Positions 5,307-6,426 of a DNA stretch of 6,426 nucleotides are shown one piece after another. Below the pieces are notes generated by a model. That model ran no database searches and was not told where the DNA came from. It was given only the letters and a program-made list of their open reading frames with translations. Numbering within the stretch: the stretch's first letter is position 1; each line of letters opens with the position of its first letter. The DNA lies in NCBI GenBank assembly GCA_001564135.1, contig LKNH01000147.1, positions 1-6,426 on the forward strand. Direction: 5' to 3'. The DNA is from Halobacteriaceae archaeon Tc-Br11_E2g27 (GTDB taxonomy: Archaea; Halobacteriota; Halobacteria; Halobacteriales; Haloarculaceae). The position numbers and the translations under genes were made by a program.

Positions 5307-5388
5307 TATACCGGTCGACGGAAGCTGTGATAGATTCGTCACCACCCGTCCTGCGTGAGAACTCTCAATTGTTCCGTCGACCGGTATA
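5307..5388. repeat. Palindromic element E2 (82 bp, 17-bp perfect terminal inverted repeats)
   Basis: The ends TATACCGGTCGACGGAA (5307-5323) and its exact reverse complement (5372-5388) enclose 48 bp that also pair imperfectly. Ungapped, 26 of 41 arm positions match, and a few single-base gaps in the interior (GTGATAGATTCGTCAC versus the opposite TTGAGAGTTCTCAC) improve this. On the right the sequence runs into the stop codon of the lipoprotein gene (TGATAC on the minus strand). Size, CCGG-containing ends, an interior AAGC..GT and a CACC-rich centre all resemble E1, so the two look like diverged members of one family. It may be a terminator hairpin for the lipoprotein gene or a MITE-like remnant. 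No direct-repeat target duplication is evident. Confidence 0.8.
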
Positions 5389-5391
5389 GTA

Positions 5392-6342
5392 TCAAACGCT
5401 CCCGATGAGGGGTCGGAATTCAGCGTCAGAGAGCGGAATGGTCCAATGCAGTTCAAGCAAATTCCCTTCCTGATTCCGGTCGACAGCATCAGTCGAATCA
5501 ATACCGGAGAAAATCGGGTCGGTCTCGATGAACGGTTCAACTGCATCTGCTGCGTCGCTTGCTTCTGATTCGTCGGTGAAAATTTCCAACCGATTGAGTC
5601 GAAGTTCGTCATCGTCGACAGTGTTGCTGAATCCACGTCCGACTGAACCGAGAAAGTTTCCTGACGCAGGGTCGTCGAAAGAAACCTCGGGAGTCCCACG
5701 GACGCGGTAATTGTACTCCGTGTACAGTTCATCTAGAAGAGTTCTGACAGCAGTATCGACCTGAACGTTGTGGTATCGTCTACGGTTCCCGGCCTCAGCA
5801 TCGATAATCGCCTCGACTCCATCACGGGCAGTTCGGTCGCCAGCCACCGAATCTGCACCTCCATCAAGCGCAACAGCAACGAAAGTACCGTCCGCAAGCG
5901 CCCAGACGCTTTCCGTATCGGGGTCGGCATATATTTCATAGCCCTCATATTCTTCTGTGGGCTCGTAGCCCGTCGCCTCAAGCGTCTCACTCAACTCGCT
6001 CGTATCAAGGGCATGTTCGGCGATATCTACTTCAATACCACCGTTGCGAAGAAGCATGAGTCGGTCGACATCCTCCGGCTCTGGGTCTGCAGTTTGCCAG
6101 TCAAGAAACTGCTGGTATTCCTGCCACGTACCGTCCGATAGTTCGTCCCGGTGCTCGTTGAGGTTTGCAGGACGAGTCGCAAACGTCTGATAATGGTCGA
6201 GTTCATCCCCTAGCTCTGCCGGGTCGACCAACCAGCGAAATCGGGTGTCGTCGGCGCGTGGTGCCCCAACACAGCCTGAAAGTCCAGCAACAGAGAGTGC
6301 GCCGGCACCGAGTCCGGCTTTCAAAAACGCTCGTCGTTCCAT
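5392..6342 (-). CDS. Tat-exported lipoprotein, unknown function
   Basis: A 316-aa secreted protein. The N-terminus MERRAFLKAGLGAGALSVAG has the twin-arginine pattern (Arg3-Arg4, then F-L-K), a hydrophobic core and a lipobox LSGC with the lipidated Cys24, so it should be exported folded and anchored outside by lipid. The mature part is acidic and looks like alternating strand/helix repeats: a segment around LNEHRDELSDGTWQEY (61-76), then LSETLEATGYEPTEEYEGYEIYAD (117-140) leading into VWALADGTFVAVALD (146-160), and a C-terminal segment ending LLELHWTIPLSDAEFRPL. The EGYEIY...ALADGTFV pattern recurs in uncharacterised haloarchaeal lipoproteins. The start ATG 6342 has a TATA-like box about 27 nt upstream. 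The stop TGA (5392-5394) coincides with the edge of E2, so the last residues could have been altered by that element. Confidence 0.88.
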   Translation of the reverse strand: MERRAFLKAGLGAGALSVAGLSGCVGAPRADDTRFRWLVDPAELGDELDHYQTFATRPANLNEHRDELSDGTWQEYQQFLDWQTADPEPEDVDRLMLLRNGGIEVDIAEHALDTSELSETLEATGYEPTEEYEGYEIYADPDTESVWALADGTFVAVALDGGADSVAGDRTARDGVEAIIDAEAGNRRRYHNVQVDTAVRTLLDELYTEYNYRVRGTPEVSFDDPASGNFLGSVGRGFSNTVDDDELRLNRLEIFTDESEASDAADAVEPFIETDPIFSGIDSTDAVDRNQEGNLLELHWTIPLSDAEFRPLIGSV

Positions 6343-6363
6343 GTCGCTAGCAACTGGCGGACG

Positions 6364-6375
6364 TGATAAGTAATT
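6364..6375 (-). promoter_or_regulatory. TATA-like promoter of the lipoprotein gene
   Basis: The minus strand reads AATTACTTATCA, centred about 27 nt before ATG 6342, consistent with a leaderless transcript. The bases from 6376 to the window end hold no supportable complete gene. Confidence 0.45.
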
Positions 6376-6426
6376 TCTGACCGCGCAGGAAGTCGATGAC
6401 TTGCCAGAACGTTACTCGTCGGGGTC

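Noticed and set aside
5223..5732. 169-codon minus-strand open frame spanning E2 and the 3' half of the lipoprotein gene
   Set aside because: It overlaps the lipoprotein in another frame, has non-haloarchaeal composition and is open through E2 only by chance.
6412..6426. Possible C-terminus (Asp-Pro-Asp-Glu, then TAA) of a further minus-strand gene
   Set aside because: Four codons at the window edge look like a haloarchaeal C-terminus but are too few to support a gene.
6396..6426. ATG on the plus strand at 6396 opening a frame to the window end
   Set aside because: Only ten codons are visible, without a supporting promoter box or recognisable residues.

Overview
The window reads as haloarchaeal (class Halobacteria) chromosome. 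The predicted proteins are very acidic, a Tat-type lipoprotein signal is present, and nearly every start codon lies about 27-31 nt from the centre of a TATA-like box, as expected for leaderless haloarchaeal transcripts. Several products (NucS, a DUF7563-like zinc ribbon, a short LPPSAKLV-type winged helix) are typical of that class. No rRNA, tRNA, CRISPR array or transposase gene was found.

Layout from left to right. The window opens inside the 3' two thirds of a homoserine O-acetyltransferase gene (metX, +). A two-helix membrane protein (+) follows. Its stop codon touches an 80-bp near-perfect palindrome (E1), which separates it from a convergent minus-strand pair: an unrecognised 179-aa protein followed 17 nt later by nucS, the mismatch endonuclease. 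Upstream of that pair, also on the minus strand, is a two-domain CARDB-like protein with a hydrophobic C-terminal tail. It is transcribed divergently from a RecA/KaiC-like protein with a degenerate Walker A (+). Next come a 52-aa zinc-ribbon microprotein (+), a convergent 87-aa winged-helix regulator (-) and a 91-aa two-helix membrane protein (-). A second palindrome (E2, 82 bp) follows, and then a secreted Tat lipoprotein gene (-) whose stop codon sits at the edge of E2.

Most genes look like separate short transcription units, each with its own TATA box. The exceptions are the unknown gene plus nucS, which could be co-transcribed. metX makes O-acetylhomoserine for methionine synthesis, and nucS acts in non-canonical mismatch repair. 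The rest is regulatory, envelope or uncharacterised.

The most unusual content is the pair of palindromes. E1 and E2 are similar in size and in terminal motif (T[G/A]ATACTA..CCGG), and each begins at the stop codon of an upstream gene. E1 may have truncated that gene, because an in-frame, haloarchaeal-looking 17-codon tail resumes on its far side. The 5' end of the gene before nucS is also odd, since the frame that looks coding near its promoter differs from the frame of the gene body.
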